Below, piece by piece: positions 35,410-44,174 of a stretch of 49,756 nucleotides of DNA. Position numbers and translations under genes: made by a program. The stretch spans positions 9,179-58,934 of the forward strand of contig NZ_MJGV01000025.1 of NCBI RefSeq assembly GCF_001865015.1. Reading direction: 5' to 3'. The stretch comes from Curtobacterium sp. MMLR14_010 (GTDB lineage: Bacteria > Actinomycetota > Actinomycetes > Actinomycetales > Microbacteriaceae). Positions within the stretch are counted from its first letter, which is position 1; every line of letters begins with the position of its first letter. The notes below the pieces were generated by a model, which was given only the letters and a program-made list of their open reading frames with translations, ran no database searches and was not told the origin of the DNA.

Positions 35410-36529
35410 CGCAGCCGACCGGACCACCGCACCCGGCCTCCGCCCGCACGACGACCACCCGGACCCCTCCGTCGCCGCACGTGGCGCCGTCGACACCGCG
35501 GCCATCCGCGTCGTCATGCAGTCCACCGACAAGCCACGCGTCGCCGTCATCGGTGCCGGCAGCTGGGGCACCACGTTCGCGAAGGTCCTCGCCGAGGGCG
35601 GCGCGGAGACGGTCCTCTGGGCCCGCCGTCCGGAGATCGCCCGCGAGATCACCGAGACCAAGCGCAACTCGGAGTACCTCCCCGGGATCAACCTGCCCCG
35701 CACCCTGACCGCGAACACCTCGCTGGCCAAGGTGCTCGAGGGCGCCGAGCAGGTCTACGTCTCGGTGCCGTCGCAGACCCTGCGCTCGAACCTCGACGCG
35801 ATCCGCGAGCTGCTGCCTGCCGGCGTGCCCGTCGTCAGCCTGATGAAGGGCGTCGAGAAGGGCACGGGCTTCCGGATGAGCGAGGTCCTGCTGCAGGGCC
35901 TCAGCATCGACCAGGACCGCATCGCCGTCGCGAGCGGCCCGAACCTGGCCCTGGAGATCGCCCGCCGCCAGCCGACCGCTGCCGTCATCTCGTCCTCGAG
36001 CGTCGACACCGCGACCGCCGTCGCCGCGGTCGCCACGAACCCGTACTTCCGGTCGTTCATCAACACCGACGTCATCGGCACCGAGTTCGGCGGCGTCCTG
36101 AAGAACCTCATCGCCGTCGCGATCGGCATCGTGGACGGCGTCGGCTACGGCGAGAACACGAAGGCGTCGATCATCACGCGCGGCCTCGCCGAGATGACCG
36201 AGTTCGCGGTGTCGCTCGGCGCACAGCCCTCCACGCTGTCCGGGCTGGCCGGCCTCGGCGACCTCATCGCCACGTGCCAGTCCCCGCTCTCCCGCAACAA
36301 CACCGCCGGCCGCCTGCTCGGCCAGGGGTACCGCTTCGACGAGGTCGTCCGGCAGATGAACCAGACCGCCGAGGGGCTGGCGTCCGTCGCCCCGATCCTC
36401 GAGCTCGCCGCGGCGAACGGCGTCGACATGCCCATCGTGGGCCAGGTGGCCGAGGTCCTCGCCGGTAGGCTCGATCCGCGCAACATCGCACCGCACCTCA
36501 CCGAGACCGACGAGCCCCAGGGCGAGTGA
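35402..36529 (+). CDS. gpsA: Glycerol-3-phosphate dehydrogenase [NAD(P)+]
   Basis: Makes sn-glycerol-3-phosphate for phospholipids (375 aa), cytosol. The Rossmann motif VAVIGAGSWGTTFAKVL, the substrate region VSLMKGVEKGTGFRMSEVL and the catalytic-lysine block EFGGVLKNLIAVAIGIVDG are present. The start is unusual: TTG at 35402, overlapping plsC by 8 bases, has GAAGGAG ten bases upstream and adds about 38 residues before the fold. ATG 35516 would give a conventional length but has no ribosome-binding site. Confidence 0.92.
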   Translation: MSDAADRTTAPGLRPHDDHPDPSVAARGAVDTAAIRVVMQSTDKPRVAVIGAGSWGTTFAKVLAEGGAETVLWARRPEIAREITETKRNSEYLPGINLPRTLTANTSLAKVLEGAEQVYVSVPSQTLRSNLDAIRELLPAGVPVVSLMKGVEKGTGFRMSEVLLQGLSIDQDRIAVASGPNLALEIARRQPTAAVISSSSVDTATAVAAVATNPYFRSFINTDVIGTEFGGVLKNLIAVAIGIVDGVGYGENTKASIITRGLAEMTEFAVSLGAQPSTLSGLAGLGDLIATCQSPLSRNNTAGRLLGQGYRFDEVVRQMNQTAEGLASVAPILELAAANGVDMPIVGQVAEVLAGRLDPRNIAPHLTETDEPQGE

Positions 36530-36561
36530 CCGGTCCGGCCACTCTGCAACCAGGAGCGTCC

Positions 36562-37647
36562 ATGACCAGCACCACCACCGTCGTCGTCCTGTTCGGCGGC
36601 CGGTCGAGCGAGCACGAGATCAGCTGCGTCACCGCCGGCGGCATCATGGACGCCGTCGACCGGACCGCGTACGACATCGTCCCCGTCGGCATCACGAAGG
36701 ACGGCGACTTCACGCTCCAGCCGGACGACCCGTCGGCGTGGGCCCTCGACGGCCAGCACCTGCCGGTGGTGCCGGACAACGGCACGCGCGTCCGGTTCCC
36801 GAGCGCTGCCGAACCCCGCGCGCTCACGGTCGAACACCGCGACGGCTCGGTCACCACCGTCTCCGTCGACATCGTCTTCCCGATCCTGCACGGCCCGTTC
36901 GGCGAGGACGGCACCATCCAGGGCATGCTCGAGATCGCCGGGCTGCCGTACGTCGGCGACGGCGTGCTCGCCAGTGCCCTCGCCATGGACAAGCACGTCG
37001 CCAAGGCGGTCCTCGAGCACGCCGGCCTGCGGGTCGCCCCGTGGTCGACGGTCCTCCGCCGCGAGTGGGACGCCGACCGCCTCGGCATCGCCGAGAGCAT
37101 CGCGATCCACGGCTGGCCGCTGTTCGTCAAGCCCGCCCGCGCCGGCTCGAGCATGGGCGTCTCGCGCGTCGATGAGCCGTCCGAGCTCGGCGCTGCGATG
37201 GACCTCGCCTTCGAGCACGACAGCAAGGTCATCGTCGAGCCCCGGGTCCTCGGTCGCGAGGTCGAGGTCGCCGTGCTCGAGGGCCGTGACGGCGTCCCGC
37301 GCACCAGCCTGCCCGGCGAGATCGTCGTCGCCGAGGACGGCTTCTACGACTTCGCCGCCAAGTACCTCGGCGGCGACGAGCAGCTCCTCTGCCCGGCGCC
37401 CCTGACCGAGGACGAGACCGACGCGATCCGCTCCATCGGGGCCCGCGCGTTCGAGGCCATCGGCGGCTCGGGCCTGGCCCGCGTCGACTGCTTCCTCACC
37501 GACGACGGCTTCGTCGTGAACGAGGTCAACACGATGCCCGGTTTCACGCCGTTCTCGATGTACCCGCGGTGCTGGGCGGCGACCGGGGTGTCCTACCCGG
37601 AGCTCGTCGCCGAGCTCATCGAGCTGGGTCGCGCCGCGGTCCGCTGA
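36562..37647 (+). CDS. ddl: D-alanine--D-alanine ligase
   Basis: ATP-grasp ligase (361 aa) making the D-Ala-D-Ala dipeptide for peptidoglycan. Landmarks are VLFGGRSSEHEISCVTAG, HGPFGEDGTIQGMLE, FVKPARAGSSMGVSRV and the C-terminal FVVNEVNTMPGFTPFSMYP, which carries the magnesium ligands. ATG at 36562 is preferred for its CAGGAG five bases upstream. GTG 36526, overlapping gpsA, would add 12 residues. It is the last gene before the terminator at 37772-37812. Confidence 0.94.
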   Translation: MTSTTTVVVLFGGRSSEHEISCVTAGGIMDAVDRTAYDIVPVGITKDGDFTLQPDDPSAWALDGQHLPVVPDNGTRVRFPSAAEPRALTVEHRDGSVTTVSVDIVFPILHGPFGEDGTIQGMLEIAGLPYVGDGVLASALAMDKHVAKAVLEHAGLRVAPWSTVLRREWDADRLGIAESIAIHGWPLFVKPARAGSSMGVSRVDEPSELGAAMDLAFEHDSKVIVEPRVLGREVEVAVLEGRDGVPRTSLPGEIVVAEDGFYDFAAKYLGGDEQLLCPAPLTEDETDAIRSIGARAFEAIGGSGLARVDCFLTDDGFVVNEVNTMPGFTPFSMYPRCWAATGVSYPELVAELIELGRAAVR

Positions 37648-37771
37648 CGCGCCGGTGGTCCTTCCGCGCGTAGTGAGTTGTTTCGCGCGTAGGGGGTCGG
37701 AAGTTCTGACCTGCAACGCGCGTTCCGACTCGCCGACGCCGCGTCAGCAGGTGGGAACGCGCGTTCCACCC
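37648..37771. repeat. Spacer with four CGCGCGT words and two palindromes
   Basis: CGCGCGT occurs at 37665, 37684, 37717 and 37758. The last two lie in the palindromes AACGCGCGTT (37715-37724) and GGAACGCGCGTTCC (37754-37767). No gene is visible. The cluster lies between ddl and its terminator, so these may be structural or protein-binding repeats. Confidence 0.65.
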
Positions 37772-37812
37772 GACGGGAGGCTCGGTGCCGGACCTGCGCC
37801 GAGCCTCCCGTC
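37772..37812. terminator. Terminator between ddl and the convergent DUF3515 gene
   Basis: A perfect 14-bp stem (37772-37785 with 37799-37812) with a 13-base loop. It embeds the GACGGGAGGCTCGGTGC element that recurs elsewhere in the window. From here to 37932 I see nothing else except a repeated cctgaccgctcag word near 37893 and 37924. Confidence 0.8.
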
Positions 37813-37932
37813 CGGCGGCTGGTCACGACGCACCGCGCGCTGTCCACCGAGTGGTCACCAGGCGTCGCCTGCGGCGCCGTCAGGCGACGGGACCTGACCG
37901 CTCAGCAGACGTGAGCGGGGTGTCCTGACCGC

Positions 37933-38418
37933 TCAGCCCTGCACCTGGGACGGGTCGAGGCACTCGTGGCCGTCCTTCGGCAGGGAGTCGACGGCGTTGC
38001 CGATGTCCTGCAGCACGTTCGGCGTCGTCTTCGACGTGTCGATGACGACCTGCACCGCCGGGTCGCGCCCGAACGTCGTGAAGACGACCTGCTTGCCGCG
38101 GTCGTCGCGGATCCAGTCGACGGACCCCTTGGAGAAGCACGGCAGGTCGGAGACCGTCGGGACAGCCACGCCGCAGTGGTAGACCGCGGCCGAGGGGTCG
38201 CCCCACGCGGCGGTCGACTGCGCGTTCGTGTTGCGGATCGCGTACTTCGTGTCGACCGTCTCGGGGAGCCGCACCTGCGCGCCGGCACACGCTGCCGCGT
38301 CGGCGGACGGCGCGGCCGTCATCGAGACGGCGTTCGTGCACCCGGTGAGCACACCGGCCACGGCGACCAGCAGGCCGAGTCCGGCGGCGATCCGGGTGGT
38401 GCGGCGCGCGGTGTCCAT
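37933..38418 (-). CDS. DUF3515 family lipoprotein
   Basis: Exported lipoprotein (161 aa) of unknown function. The signal peptide MDTARRTTRIAAGLGLLVAV ends in the lipobox LTGC. The mature part contains four cysteines (for example CAGAQVRLPETV, YHCGVAVPTVSDLPCFS, ECLDPS) that could pair as disulfides. Its N-terminus VSMTAAPSADAAACAGAQ and WIRDDRGKQVVFTTFGRDPA resemble DUF3515 proteins, which I recall beside ddl and thiL in other actinobacteria. It is divergent from thiL and convergent with ddl. Confidence 0.75.
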   Translation of the reverse strand: MDTARRTTRIAAGLGLLVAVAGVLTGCTNAVSMTAAPSADAAACAGAQVRLPETVDTKYAIRNTNAQSTAAWGDPSAAVYHCGVAVPTVSDLPCFSKGSVDWIRDDRGKQVVFTTFGRDPAVQVVIDTSKTTPNVLQDIGNAVDSLPKDGHECLDPSQVQG

Positions 38419-38430
38419 CGTCGACCAGGT

Positions 38431-38436
38431 TACCGT
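38431..38436 (+). promoter_or_regulatory. -10 box TACCGT of a probable leaderless promoter (thiL)
   Basis: TACCGT is followed by exactly six bases and the GTG start of thiL, so the transcript would begin at the start codon. The same arrangement precedes recG. Confidence 0.5.
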
Positions 38437-38442
38437 TCTCGT

Positions 38443-39474
38443 GTGGACGAGACGGACGAGTCGAGCGGACCCGTGGACCCCTGGACCGGACCGACCGTGG
38501 GGGAGCTGGGCGAACTCGTCGTGCTCGACCGAGTGGTTTCCCGGCTGCCGGCGGGCTCGCCGCTGGTGGGACCCGGTGACGACTGCGCCGTGGTCGCTGC
38601 GCCCGACGGACGCTTCGTCGTCACGACGGACCTCATGGTGCACGGGCCGGACTTCCGGTGGGCGTGGTCCTCGCCCGAGGACGTCGGCTGGAAGGCCGCC
38701 GCCACGAACCTCTCGGACGTCGCCGCGATGGGCGCCGTGCCGTCGGGGCTCGTCGTCGCGCTGGCTGCGCCGCAGGACACCCCGGTCGCGGTGCTCGAGG
38801 GCATCGCGGACGGCTTCCGCCTGGCGGTCGCGGCACTGTCGCCCGGCTGTGGCGTCGTGGGTGGGGACCTGTCGACCTCGTCGGCGTTCACGGTCGCGGT
38901 GACGGCGTTCGGCGACCTCGAGGGCCGGGCCCCGGTGCTCCGGTCGGGTGCCCGGGTCGGCGACGTCCTGGCGGTGTCCGGCGAGCTCGGGGCCGCGGCG
39001 CGGGGACTCGGGCGGCTGTTCCGCGACGGTGTGGACGCGCACGGGGAACCCTCGGCCGAGGCCGTGCGGGCCGCAGGACTGGACACCGACCCCGACGTCG
39101 GACGGCAGCGTCGGCCGGTGCCGCCGATCGCCGACGGTGTCGCTGCGGGCGTCGCGGGCGCCACGGCCATGCTCGACCTGTCGGACGGGCTCGCGATCGA
39201 CGCCGGACGACTCGCGCGGGCCAGCCGGGTGACGCTGGAGCTCGACGCGGGCTCGGGTGCGGGTGCCGGTGTCGTCTTGGACGACATCGCACTGCGCGGG
39301 GGCGAGGACCACGGCCTGCTCGCGACCTTCCCCACGGACGTCGTGCTTCCCGGTGGCTTCCGTCGCATCGGTGTCGTCGTGCCGCGTGGCGAGGCCGATC
39401 TGCTGCGTGCGGGCGAGCCCGTGCCGACGACCGGGTGGGACCCCTACGCGGACTGGGACGGCGTCGCGGGCTGA
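38443..39474 (+). CDS. thiL: Thiamine-monophosphate kinase
   Basis: Phosphorylates thiamine monophosphate to the cofactor thiamine pyrophosphate (343 aa), cytosol. The PurM-like fold shows VGPGDDCAVVAAPDGRFVVT near residue 35, TTDLMVHGPDFRWAWSSPED, NLSDVAAMGA and GGDLSTSSAF. The C-terminal GGEDHGLLATFP is also characteristic. GTG at 38443 is the first start after the -10 box, and no Shine-Dalgarno is present. Confidence 0.92.
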   Translation: MDETDESSGPVDPWTGPTVGELGELVVLDRVVSRLPAGSPLVGPGDDCAVVAAPDGRFVVTTDLMVHGPDFRWAWSSPEDVGWKAAATNLSDVAAMGAVPSGLVVALAAPQDTPVAVLEGIADGFRLAVAALSPGCGVVGGDLSTSSAFTVAVTAFGDLEGRAPVLRSGARVGDVLAVSGELGAAARGLGRLFRDGVDAHGEPSAEAVRAAGLDTDPDVGRQRRPVPPIADGVAAGVAGATAMLDLSDGLAIDAGRLARASRVTLELDAGSGAGAGVVLDDIALRGGEDHGLLATFPTDVVLPGGFRRIGVVVPRGEADLLRAGEPVPTTGWDPYADWDGVAG

Positions 39475-39491
39475 GGGGTGTAGCGGGCGGT

Positions 39492-39602
39492 GTGGTGTCG
39501 TTCGGGGTCGGGCGTCGTGGGCGCTGGGGCGGTGCGTGGGCGCTGGGGCGGTGCGCGACAACGTCGACGTCGTACGACAGCGGTGGTGTCGTTCGGGGTC
39601 GG
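39492..39602. repeat. Direct and tandem repeats between thiL and rsmD
   Basis: A 20-base word (gtggtgtcgttcggggtcgg) occurs at 39492-39511 and 39583-39602. Between them a 19-base unit (tgggcgctggggcggtgcg) is repeated exactly in tandem (39518-39536, 39537-39555), followed by overlapping palindromes at 39561-39578. No terminator-like hairpin is evident between these convergent genes. Confidence 0.8.
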
Positions 39603-39637
39603 AGCCGCACCCCCACGCGCCACCCGACGCCCAGGCC

Positions 39638-40201
39638 TCACGCCGCAGCGACCACGGCCTCCCACGCGACGGTCTCGCCGTAGCTGCGCTTGCTGAAGGC
39701 CTCGAGCCCCGCCGGCCAGCTCGGCTCGGGGGAGCGCTTGCTCCGCTCCACGACCACCACGGCGTCCGCGGTCAGCCGCGGCACCAGGGCCTCGAGCACC
39801 TCGGCGATCTCGTGCTCGGTGACCTCGTACGGCGGGTCGATGAAGACCAGGTCGAAGGTCCGCACGGTCCCACGCAGGAACCCGAGCGCAGGCTGCGCAT
39901 GCACGTCGATGCGGACACCCGGCACCCGCTGCTTGACGATCCGCGCGTTCTCGCGACAGGCCGCAGCCGCCGCAGCGCCGCGGTCGACGAGGACGACCTC
40001 CACCGCACCACGCGACGCGGCCTCGAGCCCCAGGGCCCCGGTGCCCGCGTACAGGTCGGCCACCGCGGTGTCGTCGACGAGCCCGCGGGACTCCAACGAG
40101 GAGAAGAGCGCCTCGCGCACGCGGTCGCTCGTCGGACGGGTGCCCGACTTCGGCACCCGGAGCGTCGTGGAGCCGGCGGCGCCGGCGATGATGCGGGTCA
40201 T
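39638..40201 (-). CDS. rsmD: 16S rRNA (guanine(966)-N(2))-methyltransferase
   Basis: SAM-dependent methyltransferase (187 aa) that modifies G966 of 16S rRNA. MTRIIAGAAGSTTLRVPK and RPTSDRVREALFSSLE are the usual N-terminal blocks, DLYAGTGALGLEAASRGA is the SAM-binding motif, and FIDPPY is the catalytic D-P-P-Y. ATG at 40201 fits. It is divergent from recG and convergent with thiL. Confidence 0.93.
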   Translation of the reverse strand: MTRIIAGAAGSTTLRVPKSGTRPTSDRVREALFSSLESRGLVDDTAVADLYAGTGALGLEAASRGAVEVVLVDRGAAAAAACRENARIVKQRVPGVRIDVHAQPALGFLRGTVRTFDLVFIDPPYEVTEHEIAEVLEALVPRLTADAVVVVERSKRSPEPSWPAGLEAFSKRSYGETVAWEAVVAAA

Positions 40202-40251
40202 GCAGCAACCGTAGCGGCCGCCCGAGCGCTCGCAGCGGTTGTCCACAGGCC

Positions 40252-40269
40252 GGTCGGGAGGCTCGGTGC
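40252..40269 (+). repeat. Copy of the GGACGGGAGGC-type intergenic element
   Basis: The sequence GGTCGGGAGGCTCGGTGC matches the consensus GGACGGGAGGCNCGGTGC. It lies between rsmD and recG, upstream of the recG -10 box. Confidence 0.6.
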
Positions 40270-40286
40270 ACGTCGGCCGTCCCGGG

Positions 40287-40292
40287 TACCGT
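40287..40292 (+). promoter_or_regulatory. -10 box TACCGT of a probable leaderless promoter (recG)
   Basis: TACCGT, then six bases, then the GTG start of recG: identical spacing to thiL. No ribosome-binding site is visible. Confidence 0.5.
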
Positions 40293-40298
40293 TGCCGT

Positions 40299-42641
40299 GT
40301 GGTCACCTCACGAGCCGCTGCGCGCACGAGTGCGTCATCCGACGGCACCCCCGGTGCCGATGCGCCAACAGCAGACGCGCACGGAGTGGACGCGCCCGCA
40401 GCCGACGCGCCCGCGGGGTCGGCCTCCACGGGGTCGGACCTGCCCGCCGGCACCGCCTGGGCACCGGCGCCGCTCGACACCCGCCTGGCGAACGTGCTCG
40501 GCGGCCGCACCGCGAAGGCCGTCGAGAAGGCCTTCGGGTACCGCACGGTGGGTGACTTCCTCGAGCACGCGCCGCGTCGGTACGCCGAGCGTGGGGCCCT
40601 GACGGCGCTCGACTCGCTCGCGATCGGGGAGTCGGTGACCATCGTCGCCGAGGTCGTCGACGTCCGGGAGCGCACGATGCGCCAGCGCCGGGGGTCGATC
40701 CTCGAAGCCAAGATCGGCGACGGCAAGGGCCTGCTGACGCTGACGTTCTTCAACCAGGGGTGGCGGACCAAGGACCTCGTCGTCGGCGCGCGTGGCATCT
40801 TCGCGGGCAAGGTCGGCGACTACCGCGGCGCCCGGCAGCTGGCCCACCCGGACTACGAGCTCTTCGACGCCGACGACCCCCGCGCGACGGCGGACCCCGA
40901 GTCCGAGGAGGCGATCCGCTTCTCCCGTCAGCCCATCCCGATCTACCCGGCCACCGCGTCGCTGTCGTCGTGGCAGATCGCGAAGGCCATGGCGGTGGTG
41001 CTCGACACGCTGCCGGAGATCGCCGACCCGGTGCCCTCGTCGGTGCGCGCACGGCTCGACCTGGTGCCGTTCCGTCGTGCCCTCGAGCTGCTGCACCGCC
41101 CCGAGAAGGTCGCCGACTTCAAGCGCGCCCAGGACGCCCTCCGGTACCGCGAGGCCTTCGTGCTGCAGACCGCCCTGGTCCAGCGCCGCATCGCCGCCCG
41201 TGCGACCGCGTCGACCCCGCGCACGGCGTCCCCGAGCGGGATCCTCGAGCGCTTCGACGCCACGCTCCCGTTCACCCTGACGGACGACCAGCGCTCCGTG
41301 GGCGACGAGATCGCGCACGACCTGGCGGGGGACTGGCCGATGCACCGGCTCGTGCAGGGCGAGGTCGGCTCCGGCAAGACCCTCGTGGCGATCCGCGCGA
41401 TGCTCACCGTCGCCGAGTCCGGCGGGCAGTCCGCGCTCATCGCCCCGACCGAGGTGCTCGCCGCCCAGCACCTCCGTTCGATCGTGAAGTTCCTCGGCGC
41501 CGACCTCGCCGCCGAGCTCCGCCCGGTGATCCTGACCGGGTCGCAGTCGACGGACGAGCGACGACGCTCACTGCTCGCCGCGGCCTCCGGTGGGTCGCGG
41601 CTGGTCGTGGGCACGCACGCGCTCCTCGGCGATCGCGTGGACTTCGCCGAGCTCGGCCTCGTCGTCGTCGACGAGCAGCACCGCTTCGGCGTCGAGCAGC
41701 GCGAGGCACTGCGGACGAAGGGGCAGGCCCCGCCGCACGTGCTCGTGCTCACCGCGACGCCGATCCCGCGCACCGTGGCGATGACCGTGTTCGGGGACCT
41801 CGACGTCTCCACCATCGCGGGCATGCCGTCCGGCCGTGCCGGCGTCGAGACCTTCACGGTCGGCCTGGCCGAGCACCCCGGGTGGGAGTCGCGCATCTGG
41901 ACCCGGATGGCCGAGGAACTCGCCTCCGGACGCCAGGCCTTCGTCGTGTGCCCGGCCATCGACGACGCCCACGCCGAAGACGACGGCGAGCCCGACCCGG
42001 AGACGGACGAGGACGCCCCGAAACGCACCCCGGCGACGGTGCTGACCACCGCGGAGCGGATGCGCACGATGCCCGTGCTGCAGGGGCGGCGGATCGAGGT
42101 CCTGCACGGCCGGATGTCCGGCGACGAGAAGGACCGCGTGATGACCGCGTTCGCCGCCGGGGACGTGGACGTGCTCGTCGCGACCACGGTGATCGAGGTC
42201 GGTGTCGACGTGCCGAACGCCTCGATGATGGCGATCCTCGACGCCGACCGGTTCGGGGTGTCGCAGCTGCACCAGCTCCGCGGACGCATCGGCCGCGGCC
42301 AGTACCCGGGCGTGTGCCTGCTCGTCACCGCCGCCGAGGACGAGACGACCTCCCGCGAGCGCGTCGACGCCGTGGCGGCCACGGACGACGGCTTCGAGCT
42401 GGCCCGGGTCGACCTCGAGCTCCGGCGCGAGGGCGACGTGCTCGGCGAACGACAGTCCGGTGGGCGCTCGTCGCTCAACCTCCTGCGGGTCGTGCGGGAC
42501 GCCGACGTGATCATCGACGCGCGGGAGGAAGCCGAGCGCCTGCTCGAGCGTGACCCCGACCTCAGCGACCAGCCCGAGCTGCGCGACGCCCTGGCCCGGC
42601 GGCTCGACGAGTCCGACGCCGCGTTCCTCGGCAAGAACTGA
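40299..42641 (+). CDS. recG: ATP-dependent DNA helicase RecG
   Basis: Replication-fork-regressing helicase (780 aa), nucleoid. An OB-fold wedge domain spans about residues 60-180. Helicase motif I is GEVGSGKT, motif II is DEQH ([17 protein letters not shown]), motif III is LTATPIPRT, and motif VI is [28 protein letters not shown] is diagnostic of RecG. GTG at 40299 gives an Ala/Asp-rich extension of about 60 residues of no known role. The insertion [17 protein letters not shown] is also acidic. Confidence 0.96.
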   Translation: MVTSRAAARTSASSDGTPGADAPTADAHGVDAPAADAPAGSASTGSDLPAGTAWAPAPLDTRLANVLGGRTAKAVEKAFGYRTVGDFLEHAPRRYAERGALTALDSLAIGESVTIVAEVVDVRERTMRQRRGSILEAKIGDGKGLLTLTFFNQGWRTKDLVVGARGIFAGKVGDYRGARQLAHPDYELFDADDPRATADPESEEAIRFSRQPIPIYPATASLSSWQIAKAMAVVLDTLPEIADPVPSSVRARLDLVPFRRALELLHRPEKVADFKRAQDALRYREAFVLQTALVQRRIAARATASTPRTASPSGILERFDATLPFTLTDDQRSVGDEIAHDLAGDWPMHRLVQGEVGSGKTLVAIRAMLTVAESGGQSALIAPTEVLAAQHLRSIVKFLGADLAAELRPVILTGSQSTDERRRSLLAAASGGSRLVVGTHALLGDRVDFAELGLVVVDEQHRFGVEQREALRTKGQAPPHVLVLTATPIPRTVAMTVFGDLDVSTIAGMPSGRAGVETFTVGLAEHPGWESRIWTRMAEELASGRQAFVVCPAIDDAHAEDDGEPDPETDEDAPKRTPATVLTTAERMRTMPVLQGRRIEVLHGRMSGDEKDRVMTAFAAGDVDVLVATTVIEVGVDVPNASMMAILDADRFGVSQLHQLRGRIGRGQYPGVCLLVTAAEDETTSRERVDAVAATDDGFELARVDLELRREGDVLGERQSGGRSSLNLLRVVRDADVIIDAREEAERLLERDPDLSDQPELRDALARRLDESDAAFLGKN

Positions 42642-42684
42642 CCCGGCACCGCACGCGCCGGGGCCCCCGGACGAGCACCGCCGG

Positions 42685-42690
42685 TATCGT
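42685..42690 (+). promoter_or_regulatory. -10 box TATCGT of a probable leaderless promoter (coaD)
   Basis: TATCGT ends seven bases before the coaD ATG. The 56-base gap after recG otherwise holds no clear signal. Confidence 0.45.
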
Positions 42691-42697
42691 CGGGGGC

Positions 42698-43189
42698 ATG
42701 ACGCAGATCGCGGTGGTCCCCGGCTCCTTCGACCCCGTGACCCTCGGGCACCTCGACGTGATCGGCCGCGCGGCGGGGCTCTTCGAGGAGGTCCACGTCC
42801 TCGTGGTCCACAACCCGGCGAAGTCGACGGCGATGTTCGACGCCGTCGACCGGGTCCGCCTCATCGAGGAGTCGCTCGCCGAGGTCGGCGCGCCGGGCAA
42901 CATCCGGGTCGGGGAGTGGACCGCGGGGCTGCTCGTCGACTACTGCCGCCAGGTCGGGGCGACGGTCCTGGTCAAGGGCGTGCGCTCCGGCGAGGACGTC
43001 GCCTACGAGACCCCCATGGCGATCATGAACCGGCACCTGGCGGACGTGGAGACCGTGTTCCTGCTGCCGGAGGCATCGCGAGCACACGTCTCCAGCTCGC
43101 TCATCCGTCAGGTCGCCACGCTCGGCGGTGACGTGACGCCGTACGTCCCCACCGTGGTGGAGCGCGCGCTGCAGGACCGCCTGCGCTGA
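42698..43189 (+). CDS. coaD: Phosphopantetheine adenylyltransferase
   Basis: Penultimate enzyme of coenzyme A synthesis (163 aa), transferring AMP from ATP to 4'-phosphopantetheine. The nucleotidyl-transferase motif is [15 protein letters not shown] (T-x-G-H), with [19 protein letters not shown] and the ISSTxxR-type [10 protein letters not shown]. Length and order are those of the family. The downstream gap (43190-43310) contains only the promoter of the DUF177 gene. Confidence 0.95.
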   Translation: MTQIAVVPGSFDPVTLGHLDVIGRAAGLFEEVHVLVVHNPAKSTAMFDAVDRVRLIEESLAEVGAPGNIRVGEWTAGLLVDYCRQVGATVLVKGVRSGEDVAYETPMAIMNRHLADVETVFLLPEASRAHVSSSLIRQVATLGGDVTPYVPTVVERALQDRLR

Positions 43190-43273
43190 TCCCGGCGGAC
43201 GCCAGCAGCACGGCGCGCCCAGCACGCCGGACCCGCCACGAGCACGCCACGCCCCGACACGGCACGCCGCTCC

Positions 43274-43302
43274 TCGACGTGGGAGCGGTCCCGCGCTAGG
43301 AT
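43274..43302 (+). promoter_or_regulatory. Promoter of the DUF177-rpmF transcript
   Basis: TCGACG (43274-43279) and TAGGAT (43297-43302), spaced 17 bases. The GTG start is only eight bases after the -10, so this may be another leaderless message. Confidence 0.5.
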
Positions 43303-43310
43303 GGTCGATC

Positions 43311-43910
43311 GTGTCTTCCCCCGTGAACAGCCCCTACGCCCTGCGCGTGCGTGACCTCGCGCACCGACCGGGCGAGATGCGCGAGCACACGCTCGACCTC
43401 GTCGTTCCGGAGGACCTCGGAGCCGGCGTCGTCGCCGTCCGTCAGGGCGACGAGATGCACATCGAGCTCCGTCTCGAAGGCCTCCACGAGGGCGTGCTCG
43501 TCTCCGGGCACGCGTCCGCCGAAGCCACCGGACAGTGCTCGCGCTGCCTCATCGACATCTCCGAACCCGTCGAGGTCGATTTCGCCGAGCTGTTCGCGTA
43601 TGATCCCTCGGAGGATTTCGACTTCCATGTTCACGAAGACCACGTGGATTGTGAACCGGTCGTTCGAGACGCAGTGGTGCTGTCACTGCCGTTCCAGCCG
43701 GTCTGCCGACCGGACTGCCCAGGCCTCGACCCGGTGACGGGCGAACGCCTGGCAGACCTCGGTGACCGTCCCGCTTCCGGGCCCACGGATCCCCGTTGGG
43801 CCGCGCTGGACGGGCTCCGGTTCGACGACAGCAGCACGACGCACAGCACCACCACCGCCCCCGATGCCACCGATGGCGCGGCGCGGACCGAAGCCGACAC
43901 GGCTGAGTGA
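43311..43910 (+). CDS. DUF177 (YceD-like) protein, 23S rRNA accumulation family
   Basis: Conserved protein (199 aa) usually encoded immediately before rpmF and linked in other bacteria to 23S rRNA accumulation. Features are the paired cysteines in GQCSRCLIDISEPVEVDFAE, the central acidic DPSEDFDFHVHEDHVDCEPVV and the C-rich VCRPDCPGLDPVTGERLADL; the two Cys pairs may bind zinc. A Thr/Asp-rich tail follows. GTG at 43311 lies just after the promoter. Confidence 0.85.
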   Translation: MSSPVNSPYALRVRDLAHRPGEMREHTLDLVVPEDLGAGVVAVRQGDEMHIELRLEGLHEGVLVSGHASAEATGQCSRCLIDISEPVEVDFAELFAYDPSEDFDFHVHEDHVDCEPVVRDAVVLSLPFQPVCRPDCPGLDPVTGERLADLGDRPASGPTDPRWAALDGLRFDDSSTTHSTTTAPDATDGAARTEADTAE

Positions 43911-43956
43911 CCGCACCCCCACCGACTGACCACCGACCAACCGAAAGAGAACCACC

Positions 43957-44160
43957 ATGGCCGTTCCGAAGCGCAAGCAGTCACGTTCCAACACGCACGC
44001 CCGTCGTTCGCAGTGGAAGGCCGCACCGGTCCAGCTCGTGAAGACGATCGAGAACGGTCAGGTCACCTACAGCCTCCCGCACCGCGCGAAGGTCGTCGAG
44101 GACTCGGCCGGCACGCCCCTGTACATGGAGTACAAGGGCCGCAAGGTCGCCGACGTCTGA
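43957..44160 (+). CDS. rpmF: 50S ribosomal protein bL32
   Basis: Ribosomal protein (67 aa) with the classic start [20 protein letters not shown]. No cysteines are present, so this is the zinc-independent (C-minus) form. ATG at 43957 follows CCGAAAGAGA. It lies between the DUF177 gene and rnc, the usual order. Confidence 0.96.
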   Translation: MAVPKRKQSRSNTHARRSQWKAAPVQLVKTIENGQVTYSLPHRAKVVEDSAGTPLYMEYKGRKVADV

Positions 44161-44174
44161 TCCGGACTGAACGC

